Origin: an uncultured bacterium
GTDB lineage: Bacteria > Cyanobacteriota > Vampirovibrionia > Gastranaerophilales > Gastranaerophilaceae
Direction of reading: 5' to 3'
DNA: 59,479 nt
NCBI GenBank assembly: GCA_905216055.1
Contig: CAJMSH010000009.1
Location: 1-59,479 of the forward strand
Made by a program: the position numbers and the translations under genes. The notes beneath the pieces were generated by a model. That model saw nothing but the letters and a program-made list of their open reading frames with translations. It ran no database searches and was not told the DNA's origin. Shown in pieces: positions 28,281-37,300 of this stretch. Each line of letters starts with the position of its first letter. Positions within the stretch are counted from its first letter, which is position 1.

Positions 28281-29492
28281 ATGCCGATTGATTTTAATCC
28301 GAATATTTTATTTGTTAATAATAACAGACCTGTATTGCAAAATATTGTTAATTCAAATTTTTTAGCTTATCAACCAATTCAGGATACTTTTACAAAAACA
28401 GTTCAAACTCCATCTTTGAATGACAATGCTTTGTATGATGGAATAAAAATTGAGCAAAAATCTTTTGGCAAGATTGAAAAAACAGGCACTCAAGCTCAAT
28501 TGTTTACTATTACAAATAAAAATGGCGCAAGTGTCAGCTTGTCATCTTTTGGTGCAACAATAACATCAATAAAAGTCCCTGATAAAAACGGAAAATTAAT
28601 AGACGTTACTCAAGGATATGATTCTGTTACTCCTTATGAAAAATCTCCCGTAGGACATGCAGGAGGTACAATTGGACCTTGTGCAAATAAAATTAATAAA
28701 GGTACATTTAAGCTTGGAGAAAAAGAATATAAGCTTGATTGTAACAAAGATAACGGACAAACACATTCTCATGGCGGGAAAGAAGGACTTGATGTTAAAA
28801 ATTGGAAGCCTGAAGTTTTGAAAGACGGTGTTAAATTTACATATACAAAGAAAGATATGGAAGGCGGTTATCCTGCTAATGTCAAAATGTCTGTAACATA
28901 TAAATTTGACAATAATAATAAATTGTCAGTAAAATATGAGGCTCAATCGGATAGTGATACTATTTTAAATTTGACAAATCATTCTTATTTTAATCTTGAC
29001 GGTGCGGAAAATGCTTATGAAAATTCTGTAATGGAACATATAGTTCAACTCCCAAATTCTTCTAAATACACTCCTGTAAATGAAATCGCAATTCCGACAG
29101 GAGAAATAAAATTTGTTGAAGGTACAGATTTTGATTTCAGAACTCCTAAAAAATTATCTCAAATGAATAAAAACGGATATGATCAGAATTTTGTAGTCGA
29201 TAATTATGACGGAAAATCTTTAATAGAAGTTGCAAGAGTAAAATCTGAAAAATCAGGAATAAATATGAATGTATCAACCAATTTACCAGGATTTCAATTT
29301 TATACGGCAAATAATTTAGGAAAAGATTTTCAACCTTTAGGCAAAGACGGGAAAAGATATGAAAAACATTCTGCTTTGTGTATAGAACCTCAATTCTTCC
29401 CAGATTCTATTAATACGTTTGATGAAAAGCCTATTTTGAAAAAAGGAGAAAAGTATAACAGAACAATAATTTATTCTTTTGGTAATATCTAA
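28281..29492 (+). CDS. galM: Aldose 1-epimerase (galactose mutarotase)
   Basis: A 403-residue protein that interconverts alpha and beta anomers of aldoses. The mutarotase core begins near residue 60 (LFTITNKNGASVSLSSFGAT). Catalytic candidates are the histidines in GQTHSHGG and LTNHSYFNLDG, and the base glutamate in LCIEPQFFPDS. The first 55 or so residues are an extra Asn/Gln-rich extension without a signal peptide, absent from typical GalM (about 340-350). ATG 28281 has AAGGAG at 28267-28272. No other galactose genes are near. Confidence 0.92.
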   Translation: MPIDFNPNILFVNNNRPVLQNIVNSNFLAYQPIQDTFTKTVQTPSLNDNALYDGIKIEQKSFGKIEKTGTQAQLFTITNKNGASVSLSSFGATITSIKVPDKNGKLIDVTQGYDSVTPYEKSPVGHAGGTIGPCANKINKGTFKLGEKEYKLDCNKDNGQTHSHGGKEGLDVKNWKPEVLKDGVKFTYTKKDMEGGYPANVKMSVTYKFDNNNKLSVKYEAQSDSDTILNLTNHSYFNLDGAENAYENSVMEHIVQLPNSSKYTPVNEIAIPTGEIKFVEGTDFDFRTPKKLSQMNKNGYDQNFVVDNYDGKSLIEVARVKSEKSGINMNVSTNLPGFQFYTANNLGKDFQPLGKDGKRYEKHSALCIEPQFFPDSINTFDEKPILKKGEKYNRTIIYSFGNI

Positions 29493-29541
29493 AATAATTA
29501 TTTTACACGTTTAGCTAATTTTATAATTATCACTAAAATTG

Positions 29542-29547
29542 TAAAAT
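29542..29547 (+). promoter_or_regulatory. -10 box of a leaderless start
   Basis: TAAAAT, six bases, then ATG 29554. No Shine-Dalgarno is present and no convincing -35 can be seen. Confidence 0.4.
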
Positions 29548-29553
29548 TAGTTC

Positions 29554-29943
29554 ATGAAGCAATTTTTATTATTGATTTTAATAATGAATATTATTTCGTT
29601 GTCTGTATATGCTTCTACTCCAAAAACTCATATATACTATGAAAAAGAATATCAAAATGCTTGGTGTAGGGCCAATGGTGGCATAACAGAGGTAATTTTG
29701 CCTGATAAAACAAGGGTTGATTGTGTGACAAAAACTCATGCCATTGAATTTGATTTCACAAAAAAATGGGCAGAAAGTATCGGACAATCTTTGTATTATG
29801 GTCAACAACTTCATAAAAAAGCCGGAATTGTTTTAATTTCTGAAAATGATCAAAGTGATGAAAAATATATAAAACGTGTAAAATCAGTCGCAAATTGTCA
29901 TAATATAGATTTGTGGATTATGACTCCAGAGCAAATGAAATAA
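29554..29943 (+). CDS. Small exported protein, possible PD-(D/E)XK nuclease fold
   Basis: A 129-residue protein with a signal peptide (about 1-20, ending VYA). The mature part has TEVILPDKTRVDC (about 44-56), then HAIEFDF and KKWAESIGQSLYYG (about 62-83), then a hydrophobic strand AGIVLI. The order D, E-x-D, K, Q resembles restriction-endonuclease-like folds. I recall similar uncharacterised exported proteins in proteobacteria but cannot name a family. Three cysteines (WCRAN, VDCVT, ANCHN) could form a disulfide after export. It is probably monocistronic with a leaderless start. Activity is a guess. Confidence 0.65.
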   Translation: MKQFLLLILIMNIISLSVYASTPKTHIYYEKEYQNAWCRANGGITEVILPDKTRVDCVTKTHAIEFDFTKKWAESIGQSLYYGQQLHKKAGIVLISENDQSDEKYIKRVKSVANCHNIDLWIMTPEQMK

Positions 29944-29958
29944 ATAACGCAATTCTGT

Positions 29959-30033
29959 ATTTTGCTAGATTACATTTTATTGCAAAATACTCAAGCCTCA
30001 AGCTCACTTATGCTCTAACTTAAAAATGAGGCT
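29959..30033 (+). terminator. Two hairpins after the small exported protein
   Basis: ATTTTGC (29959-29965) pairs with GCAAAAT (29982-29988), and AGCCTCA (29994-30000) with TGAGGCT (30027-30033). The second is followed only by TCTTCATT, so termination would be weak. The second loop holds GCTCACTTATGCTCTAAC, discussed as a dispersed element. Confidence 0.35.
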
Positions 30034-30052
30034 TCTTCATTCCCATTTAAAC

Positions 30053-30087
30053 AAAAAAAAGATTTCCTAATTCGGAAATCTTTTAAA
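30053..30087 (-). terminator. Terminator of the tRNA-Thr/Thr/Tyr unit
   Basis: AAAGATTTCC pairs with GGAAATCTTT around TAATTC. On the minus strand the hairpin is followed by a T-run (the A-run at 30053-30060). Confidence 0.8.
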
Positions 30088-30088
30088 A

Positions 30089-30174
<86 letters not shown>

Positions 30175-30194
30175 ATATTTGTTTTTCAAAAATT

Positions 30195-30266
30195 TGCCTT
30201 TGACGGGATTTGAACCCGTGGCCTCTCCCTTACCAAGGGAGTGCGCTACCCCTGCGCCACAAAGGC
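30195..30266 (-). tRNA. tRNA-Thr (GGT)
   Basis: A 72-nt tRNA. The anticodon arm CTCCC-TTGGTAA-GGGAG gives GGT. The acceptor GCCTTTG pairs with CAAAGGC, with discriminator A. CCA is not encoded (AAA instead) and must be added. Confidence 0.95.
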
Positions 30267-30300
30267 AAATGCCACAAGGGCTTTTTTATTTAAATAAAAA

Positions 30301-30372
30301 TGCCGACTATAGGAATCGAACCTACAACCTACGGTTTACAAAACCGTTGCTCTACCATTGAGCCAAGTCGGC
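30301..30372 (-). tRNA. tRNA-Thr (TGT)
   Basis: A 72-nt tRNA. The anticodon arm ACGGT-TTTGTAA-ACCGT gives TGT. The acceptor GCCGACT pairs with AGTCGGC, with discriminator A and no encoded CCA. It is first in the unit. With the GGT isoacceptor and wobble pairing, all Thr codons may be read. Confidence 0.95.
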
Positions 30373-30470
30373 AAGTCACATGAACTATTGTATTAAGAAA
30401 ATATTTAAATGTCAATACTCTCTTTCGTATTTGATGTATAATATTTTTGAAATTTTGAAAGGTATTTTAT

Positions 30471-30812
30471 ATGACTAGATATTTTACTCCAATTTTATTA
30501 TTAGCAATTTCTAATATATTTATGACTTTTGCCTGGTATGGGCATTTAAAACACAAATCTACTGCTCTTTGGGCGGTTATTCTTATCAGCTGGGGAATAG
30601 CGTTTTTTGAATATTGCTTTCAAGTCCCTGCAAACAGAATAGGAAGCAGTGTATATTCTGCAGCTCAATTAAAAACAATACAAGAAGTAATTACACTTAT
30701 TGTATTTAGTTTCTTCTCAGTTTTGTATTTGAAAGAAGAATTTAAGTGGAATTACCTTGTTGGATTTATTTTTATTGTTTTTGCAGCATTTTTTATATTT
30801 AAAAAATGGTAA
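30471..30812 (+). CDS. DMT family membrane protein (DUF486)
   Basis: A 113-residue protein with four predicted transmembrane helices and the typical DUF486 pattern: NIFMTFAWYGHLK, WGIAFFEYCFQVPANRIG and KTIQEVITLIVFSFFSVLYL. It is distantly related to the drug/metabolite transporter superfamily, and its substrate is not known. GAAAGG lies 11 bases before ATG 30471. It converges with the glycosyltransferase gene, with only four bases between their stop codons. Confidence 0.9.
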   Translation: MTRYFTPILLLAISNIFMTFAWYGHLKHKSTALWAVILISWGIAFFEYCFQVPANRIGSSVYSAAQLKTIQEVITLIVFSFFSVLYLKEEFKWNYLVGFIFIVFAAFFIFKKW

Positions 30813-30816
30813 AATT

Positions 30817-32427
30817 TTACTTTTCAAAAACGAATATTCTATAATATTTTAATTTTGTGGCTGATTTAATTGTTAAATATTTTTGACAAAGCATGAAGGC
30901 TTCCGCATTCATTCTGGAAATACTGCCTGTCATGACCGGTATCTTTTTATATTCTTCAAGGCTTTTTAGCGGGTATGAATTGTAATTTTCATCCCATATA
31001 TAGAAAATTCTGTCATGCTTTTTCATTGGAGAAATTACTTTTGATACAAAATCTTTTTCAAAGTCTTTATTTATAAGTTCAGGATTAAGAACATAATCTT
31101 TGTATTTGTCATACCTATCTTGTTTATTTGGGTTCAGAGAATATGGTTGGTGGACAAAGTCCTGAAGTATGCTAAATTTCCTTCCCTGATAATTTGGCAT
31201 ATATTTATCAAAGTCATTTTTCCTTAATGCTAAAATTATTGTGTCATTATTATTTATATTCTGGTTATTTAAAACAATTGCAGTCGGTTTTTCTCCTAAT
31301 TCTCTATACCCTCTTACTGCGCTTATTGGGGATAATAGCAAGTAGAATATATTTACTATTAAAAGGTAAGATATTAATATTTTCAGTGTTTTATTATTTA
31401 ACTCTCTCAGACCTAAGCTTACAAGCATAAGGAACGGCGGAATAGCTAAAATTGTATATCTTGTTAGCATCCTAAGTCCGCTATTCATACATAAAATTGT
31501 TTCAAATGCAAGAAATAAAAGCGGTAATGCAAGTATCAGGTAATTTCTTTTATCTTGTCTTATTGCTCTATACATTGAATAAAAAGCGATACCAATCGGA
31601 ATATAGATAAATATAATTTGTAGAATTCCAAAAGTTGGAATATAAATTTTTGGATTGTTGTAAATCCCTATCAAGTAAGGAGAAAAATAATTTTGAATTA
31701 AAACGAATGTTGTAAATATATTGCTTGTAAAAATCCAGTTTGCACCTTCATATTTATCCATGTGAGTTAGGATATAAATTGCAAAAGGAGATATAATTCC
31801 GATTAATATAATATTTGATATTAAAAATTTTTTTAAAATATTTTTATTTTTCCACAGAATGTATGCAAGTACGATAATTCCTTGAGCAATAGCATATAAA
31901 ACTCCAATAGTAAATGTGTAGACTATTGCTGCATTAGATACAATATAGCCTGCATAGTCAATATTTTTATTGTATTTCAGAATTCTTATTATAAAATACA
32001 GGGATATTGTTACAAATAATGCTAAAAATATGTAAAATTTAACTTCTTGCGAATAGAAAATTAGTGTTGAATTTATCGCAGTTAAGAAAGCAAAAATATT
32101 ACCTGTTTTTATGTCTTTAATTTCTTTTCCGACAAAAAATGCCATAACAACGTTTAAAACACCTGCAAGAACTGAGAATAATCTTATAGTAATATCGCCA
32201 TTTCCAAAAACTTTCATCCATACAGCAAGCATAAGCTGATATAGCGGGAAATGCACATCTGCATCTACGGCTGCTTTAATGATATCTAATGGTCCGCCTG
32301 CTATGGTTTGGTTATACATAACCATTTCATTGTGCCAAAATCCAGCAGGTTTATCGATAAATAATATTCTTAAAATAATTGCAAGTACAATTGTTAACCC
32401 AAAGATAATGTATTCTTTCTTTTTCAT
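30817..32427 (-). CDS. GT39-type membrane glycosyltransferase
   Basis: A 536-residue polytopic protein with about 10-12 hydrophobic helices and a soluble C-terminal domain, as in the ArnT/PMT group that uses polyprenyl-phosphate sugars. The first periplasmic loop carries FWHNEMVMYNQTIAGG, where an acidic catalytic residue is expected (Glu in HNEM), and FPLYQLMLAVWMKVFGNGD follows. The product may be a glycosylated lipid or protein of the envelope. AGGGGAG lies just before ATG 32427. The gene is between tRNA genes and has no obvious partner. Confidence 0.85.
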   Translation of the reverse strand: MKKKEYIIFGLTIVLAIILRILFIDKPAGFWHNEMVMYNQTIAGGPLDIIKAAVDADVHFPLYQLMLAVWMKVFGNGDITIRLFSVLAGVLNVVMAFFVGKEIKDIKTGNIFAFLTAINSTLIFYSQEVKFYIFLALFVTISLYFIIRILKYNKNIDYAGYIVSNAAIVYTFTIGVLYAIAQGIIVLAYILWKNKNILKKFLISNIILIGIISPFAIYILTHMDKYEGANWIFTSNIFTTFVLIQNYFSPYLIGIYNNPKIYIPTFGILQIIFIYIPIGIAFYSMYRAIRQDKRNYLILALPLLFLAFETILCMNSGLRMLTRYTILAIPPFLMLVSLGLRELNNKTLKILISYLLIVNIFYLLLSPISAVRGYRELGEKPTAIVLNNQNINNNDTIILALRKNDFDKYMPNYQGRKFSILQDFVHQPYSLNPNKQDRYDKYKDYVLNPELINKDFEKDFVSKVISPMKKHDRIFYIWDENYNSYPLKSLEEYKKIPVMTGSISRMNAEAFMLCQKYLTIKSATKLKYYRIFVFEK

Positions 32428-32449
32428 AGCTCCCCTAACCTTATAAAAA

Positions 32450-32521
32450 AGCGGAAGACGGGACTCGAACCCGCGACGTCAACCTTGGGAAGGTTGCATT
32501 CTACCACTGAATTACTTCCGC
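32450..32521 (-). tRNA. tRNA-Gly (CCC)
   Basis: A 72-nt tRNA. The anticodon arm CAACC-TTCCCAA-GGTTG gives CCC. The acceptor GCGGAAG pairs with CTTCCGC, with discriminator T and no encoded CCA. It lies immediately upstream of the GT39 gene on the same strand. Confidence 0.95.
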
Positions 32522-32605
32522 AATTTATTATTTTTTAACTTTATAAGTTTATCAAATATGTATAAATCATGCAAGTAAAATTCTTTTGAAAAATTATTTT
32601 TTAGC

Positions 32606-32634
32606 TTGACAAAATGTGTAAAATTCCCTAATCT
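32606..32634 (+). promoter_or_regulatory. Promoter of the kelch-like exported protein gene
   Basis: A perfect TTGACA (32606-32611), a 17-nt spacer and TAATCT (32629-32634). GGAG at 32654 and ATG at 32668 follow. Confidence 0.6.
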
Positions 32635-32667
32635 TTTATTTATGATAAGAGTTGGAGTTTATTGTGA

Positions 32668-33999
32668 ATGATGATGGTTTATAAAAGAATATTTTTATTA
32701 ATTGTAATATTATTTTTTTATTTGATAATTCCATCTGATGTTTATGCTTTAGATTATAAAAACGGACATTTTGAAAAAATAAATACTGATTATCATTTGG
32801 GGATGCCTGTTCAATTTAATGACGGTAGAGTATTTATAATTTCTGATGATAATATTATAAATTTTGATCCTAATACTAATAAATTCAAGAAAATTGCGAC
32901 TCTCAATACTTCGATTAATAAGCATGATAATACTAAAGCTATTGGATTAAACAAAAATAAAATTTTGTTTATAGCACCTTTATTTAAAGAACCTTCAGAA
33001 CAGTTTGAACACGAAATTTATTGGTTAATTCTTAATGATTTATATAAATACAAATCATTATATTTTAGAGATAAAAATATTAAGACAACAAGAGATGCTT
33101 GGCGTGCTTATAAACAATTACCAGAAATAGAAAGAGAAAAAATTTATTTACCCTATCTAAAAAAAGATCCGGATTTAATAAAAAAATATTATGATTATAT
33201 TGAAGATTATAAAAAATCAATGTATGCCCAATTATTTGATATTAATTCTTATAATTTCGAATATACTGGTAAATTAAATTTAAGAAGATCCAATTCAAAA
33301 AAAGTTTTGTTAAAAGATGGTAGTGTGCTTTTATTTGGCGGTTTTGTTCAAAGAGATAATTCTATACCTATCGGAATTAGTGATTCAGGTGTGTCTAGAA
33401 AAGCAAGTGTATTTGAAGTCTATAATCCTGATACAAATAAATTTTCGCTTATAAAATCCCCTAAAATTTTTAATAATATTAACGATTTGTATCTTTATAA
33501 TGATAATTTATTAATTGTAGCTGATAACAGATTTTATTTATACAATTTAAAGACAAATAATTTAAGAGAATCAAAGAGTGAAGTGAATGGTAAAACTTTT
33601 CTTCAATTAAAAAATGGAGATATTGTATTAGTAAGTTATGTTTCTGATAAATTAGGTAATCAGATGATTTTGAAACGATATAATCCTGAAAAAGATACAA
33701 TTGTTGAACTAGGAAAATTAATTGTTCCGAGAGGATCAGTTTATTTGTATAACATGACATTATTACCAGATGGAAATATTTTAGTAAATGGAGGTCAAAA
33801 TATTGAAAAATCCGGTAATTTTTCAGGAGATGGTATATATGAAAATCGAACTGAAATATTCAATCCTGAAACAGGTAAATCTGTATTGATAAAAAATATG
33901 CCTTATAAAAGACCTGGAGGGTATTCAGTTCTGTTAAAAGATGGACGAATATTGTTTTATTTTGATAAGTATGCGTGTTTATATGTACCAAGAAAATAA
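32668..33999 (+). CDS. Exported kelch-like beta-propeller protein
   Basis: A 443-residue protein with a signal peptide (about 1-28, ending DVYA). The mature part has repeats with the kelch-like pattern of a hydrophobic strand, DGxxL, and GG or N: KVLLKDGSVLLFGGF, MTLLPDGNILVNGGQN and YSVLLKDGRILFYFDKY. This suggests a beta-propeller exposed outside the cytoplasm. A charged, helical insertion sits near residues 110-190. Three ATGs stand in a row; the first is used here, 10 bases after GGAG. The ligand is unknown, and kelch propellers bind glycans or proteins. It is monocistronic. Confidence 0.75.
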   Translation: MMMVYKRIFLLIVILFFYLIIPSDVYALDYKNGHFEKINTDYHLGMPVQFNDGRVFIISDDNIINFDPNTNKFKKIATLNTSINKHDNTKAIGLNKNKILFIAPLFKEPSEQFEHEIYWLILNDLYKYKSLYFRDKNIKTTRDAWRAYKQLPEIEREKIYLPYLKKDPDLIKKYYDYIEDYKKSMYAQLFDINSYNFEYTGKLNLRRSNSKKVLLKDGSVLLFGGFVQRDNSIPIGISDSGVSRKASVFEVYNPDTNKFSLIKSPKIFNNINDLYLYNDNLLIVADNRFYLYNLKTNNLRESKSEVNGKTFLQLKNGDIVLVSYVSDKLGNQMILKRYNPEKDTIVELGKLIVPRGSVYLYNMTLLPDGNILVNGGQNIEKSGNFSGDGIYENRTEIFNPETGKSVLIKNMPYKRPGGYSVLLKDGRILFYFDKYACLYVPRK

Positions 34000-34046
34000 A
34001 TTAAGTAAATGTAATGTAGATATTATTCTATATTGTAATAAATCAG

Positions 34047-34086
34047 TAAAATAAAAAAGATCCATCTAATGATGAAGCTTTTTTAT
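34047..34086 (-). terminator. Weak terminator-like hairpin beside the tRNA-Gly relic
   Basis: CATC-taat-GATG with flanking AAAAAAG and GCTTTTTT. It follows the tRNA-Gly relic on the minus strand, just as a similar hairpin follows the intact tRNA-Gly. Confidence 0.45.
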
Positions 34087-34088
34087 GG

Positions 34089-34121
34089 AGCGGGAGACTA
34101 GGCTGTCTTGACCTGCTCGCG
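34089..34121 (-). pseudogene. Degraded tRNA-Gly 3' half
   Basis: Positions 34089-34104 match the 3' end of the intact tRNA-Gly(GCC) at 34224-34239 in 15 of 16 bases. CGCGAG of the T-stem is also kept, but the T-loop is lengthened by about eight bases. No 5' half is present. Both copies are followed, on the minus strand, by a hairpin and T-run, so tRNA end plus terminator was duplicated. Confidence 0.55.
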
Positions 34122-34185
34122 TTAAACACTTCTGCTCGCAGTTCGCTCGAACTCAAAATAAGTTCTCACCTGTATCTCTATAAAT

Positions 34186-34220
34186 TAAAAAAGGACTGGA
34201 ATAAATCCAATCCTTTTTTA
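34186..34220 (-). terminator. Terminator of tRNA-Gly(GCC)
   Basis: AAAAAAGGA-c-TGGA and TCCA-a-TCCTTTTTT pair around ATAAA. It lies directly after the tRNA on the minus strand. Confidence 0.75.
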
Positions 34221-34223
34221 ATT

Positions 34224-34295
34224 AGCGGGAGACGAGGCTCGAACTCGCGACATCCTCCTTGGCAAGGAGGCATTCTACCACTGAATTACCCCCGC
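34224..34295 (-). tRNA. tRNA-Gly (GCC)
   Basis: A 72-nt tRNA. The anticodon arm CTCC-TTGCCAA-GGAG gives GCC. The acceptor GCGGGGG pairs with CTCCCGC (one G-T), with discriminator T and no encoded CCA. It lies 62 bases after the dnaE stop codon on the same strand. Confidence 0.95.
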
Positions 34296-34357
34296 ATCGG
34301 GTACTTTTTTAGTATTACATAAACATTTTTTTTTTGCAAGTGTTTTTTTATATTATT

Positions 34358-37300
34358 TTATGCAGCGGTTGGTTCTTCTTCCGGTTTTTCGTTTGTATCC
34401 ATAGAACTTATATTGGTTTCAAGCCTTTCGCCGAATTGTTTTTTTAATTGATTTACCAGCTCATTTGAACTTTCAACCCAGAAAATTGATGCTGATAATA
34501 TTTTTACATCAGTATCAAAATCTTTTAGTTTAAACATAACAGGATCTGAGCCTGAATGTTGGCATAAAATATTTTTTAAAAGTACTATTTCTTCAAATTT
34601 AAAATCATCAAGAAGTGTTATTGTAAATATATTTGAATTATCAACAGTTTTTACGCTTTCTATAACAATAGATGGCGGTTCGTCATCGCTTCTTCTGTTT
34701 ACTTTGCCTGAAATAATTACGCGTTGTTCGCTTTGTAGAATATCTCCGTATTCCGCAATTTTTCTGTTAAAAGCGATAGCTTCTATTTTCCCTGACAAAT
34801 CTTCTATTGTTAAAAAGCGTATGAATTTTGTCGGATCTTTTTTAGTCGGAATTTGTCGCATTGTAGTAACAAGTCCGCAGATAGTTACAATCTTGTCATT
34901 CGGAAGTTCAGGAATTTCTGAAATTTTATGAGTCATAAGAAACGGTAATTTATCCCTTATTGTTGATAGCGGGTGACTTGTTACATAAAAGCCCAAAAAT
35001 TCTTTTTCAAAATTTTGTAATGTTCTTGCATCATATTCTTCATCTGAACCTGAAAGTTGAAATTTCGCATCTGCAATTTCTGCTGTATCGCCAAGCATGT
35101 CAAACAAACTTCCTTGTCCTGATTCTTTTGCTTTTGATTCTTTTGATGCTGTTGCTGTTATATATTCAATATTATCCATCAATTGTTTTCTGCTTTTTTC
35201 AATTGATGCAAATGCGCCTGCTTTAATCAAGCCTTCAAGCGTTTTTTTGTTTGAACATTTTGTATCTAAACGTTTAATATAATCATATATTGATTTATAT
35301 TCGCCGTTTTCTTCTCTTTCTTTTATAATTTCTTCAATTACACCTTCTCCTACTTGTTTAATTGAAGCAAGTCCAAATCTTATGTTATGCCCGTCAGGTG
35401 CGTATTCAAGATATGATTTGTTAATATCTGGCGGTAAAACTTTTATTCCGTATTTCAAAGCTTCTTCAATATAGCTTTGAGTTTTATCCTGATCTCCAGC
35501 AACACTAGATAATAGAGCTGATAAGTATTCAACAGGATAATGGCATTTCAAATAGGCTGTTTGATATGCAACGAACGCATAGGCTGATGAATGGGCTCTG
35601 TTAAAGCAGTATGCGGCGAAATTTTGAATTTGTTCAAAAAGTTTTGTAGCATCTTCTGCTTTCATGCCATATTTTGCTGACCCTTCGATTAACTTATCTT
35701 TTTGAGCAGCCATGGCAACAGGGTCTTTGTGCCCCATCATACGGCGAACCTGGTCAGCTTGCCCAAGAGAATAATCTGCCATAACCTGGAAGATTTGCAT
35801 AATCTGTTCTTGGTAAACCATTGTTCCGTATGTATCTTTTAAGATAGGCTCCAATCTTGGGTGAGCATAAGTAATAGCCTGACGACCGTGTTTTCTTTCT
35901 ACGAAGTCATCTACCATGCCGGATCCTAAAGGTCCAGGTCTGAATAGTGCAACTAAAGCGCCTAAATCTTCAAAAACGTCAGGTTTTAATTTCTTTACCA
36001 AATTTGTCATGCCGGAAGATTCAAGCTGGAATACTCCGACTGTTTCTCCTCGAACAAGCATGTCATAAGTCGGTTTGTCATCGAGTGGAATGTGATTTAT
36101 ATCAACATCAATTCCCTGACATTTTTTTACGAGTTTTACGGTTTTATGAATCATTGTAAGGTTACGCAAACCCAAAAAGTCCATTTTTAGAAGTTTCATT
36201 TTCTCTAAAATTTCTCTGTGGTATTGCGTAATAATAATTCCGTCTTTAGATGGCTGAACAGGTACGATTTGATCAAGCGGTTTGTAAGAAATGATTACAC
36301 CTGCAGCGTGCATACCTATACCGCATTTTATACCTTCAACATTTTTGGCTGTATCAATTACTCTTTTTATTTCAGGATCAGTGTCATATAAATTTTTAAG
36401 TTCTGAACCTTCAATCATTGAACCTTCAATTGTATCTTCAATTAAAGATGCCGTTTTGTTACTCTTTGCATATTCCATGCCAAAGACTCTTGCAACACTT
36501 TTGAATGCGTTTCTGGCAGCAAGTGTATTGAAGGTAATAATTTGGCAAACTTTATCTGCTCCGTATTTTTTTACAACGTAATCGATAACTTCTCCACGTT
36601 TTTCAATACAAAAGTCTGTATCAATATCAGGCATGCTGAAACGTTCAGGGTTCAAAAATCTTTCAAACAACAGATGGTGCCTGATAGGATCCAAATCTGT
36701 AATATCTAGTGCGTATGCAACAACTGAACCTGCCGCTGAACCTCTACCTGGACCTACCGGAATATCATGAGTTTTTGCAAAATGGATAAAATCCCAAGTT
36801 ATTAAGAAGTATGCGGAAAATCCCATTTTTTCAATAATTCCGAGTTCATATTTTACACGTTCTTTTAATTCCGGAGTTATCTGTTCTTCTTTGTATTTCT
36901 TTTTTAAACCTTGCATTACAAGTTCTTCCAAATAAGAATCGGTTGTATGATTTGGAGGAACCGGAAAATCTGGTAAAGGAGCTTCCCATTTAATTGTTAC
37001 ATGACATTGTTCTGCAATATCGACTGTGTTTTTAATACATTCGTCAAAAGTTTCAGAATCCATCCATTTGAATGCGTCACGCATTTCAGAAACTGTTTTT
37101 ACATAAAATTCGTTATTCGGGAAATGGAAACGGTTCTCTTCATCCTTCATAGACTGAGTTTGCATACAAAGTAATGTATCATGCCAGTCAGCATCTTCCT
37201 TTCGCAAATAGTGGGAATCGTTTGTGATAATCATTTTTATCCCAAGCTCTTTTGCAATTTTAATTAAATCAGGGTTAGTTCTTTTTTGTTCTTCCAGTCC

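Noticed and set aside
35097..36581. Several plus-strand ORFs opposite dnaE
   Set aside because: They lie wholly inside the sure dnaE frame and have no ribosome binding sites or recognisable motifs.
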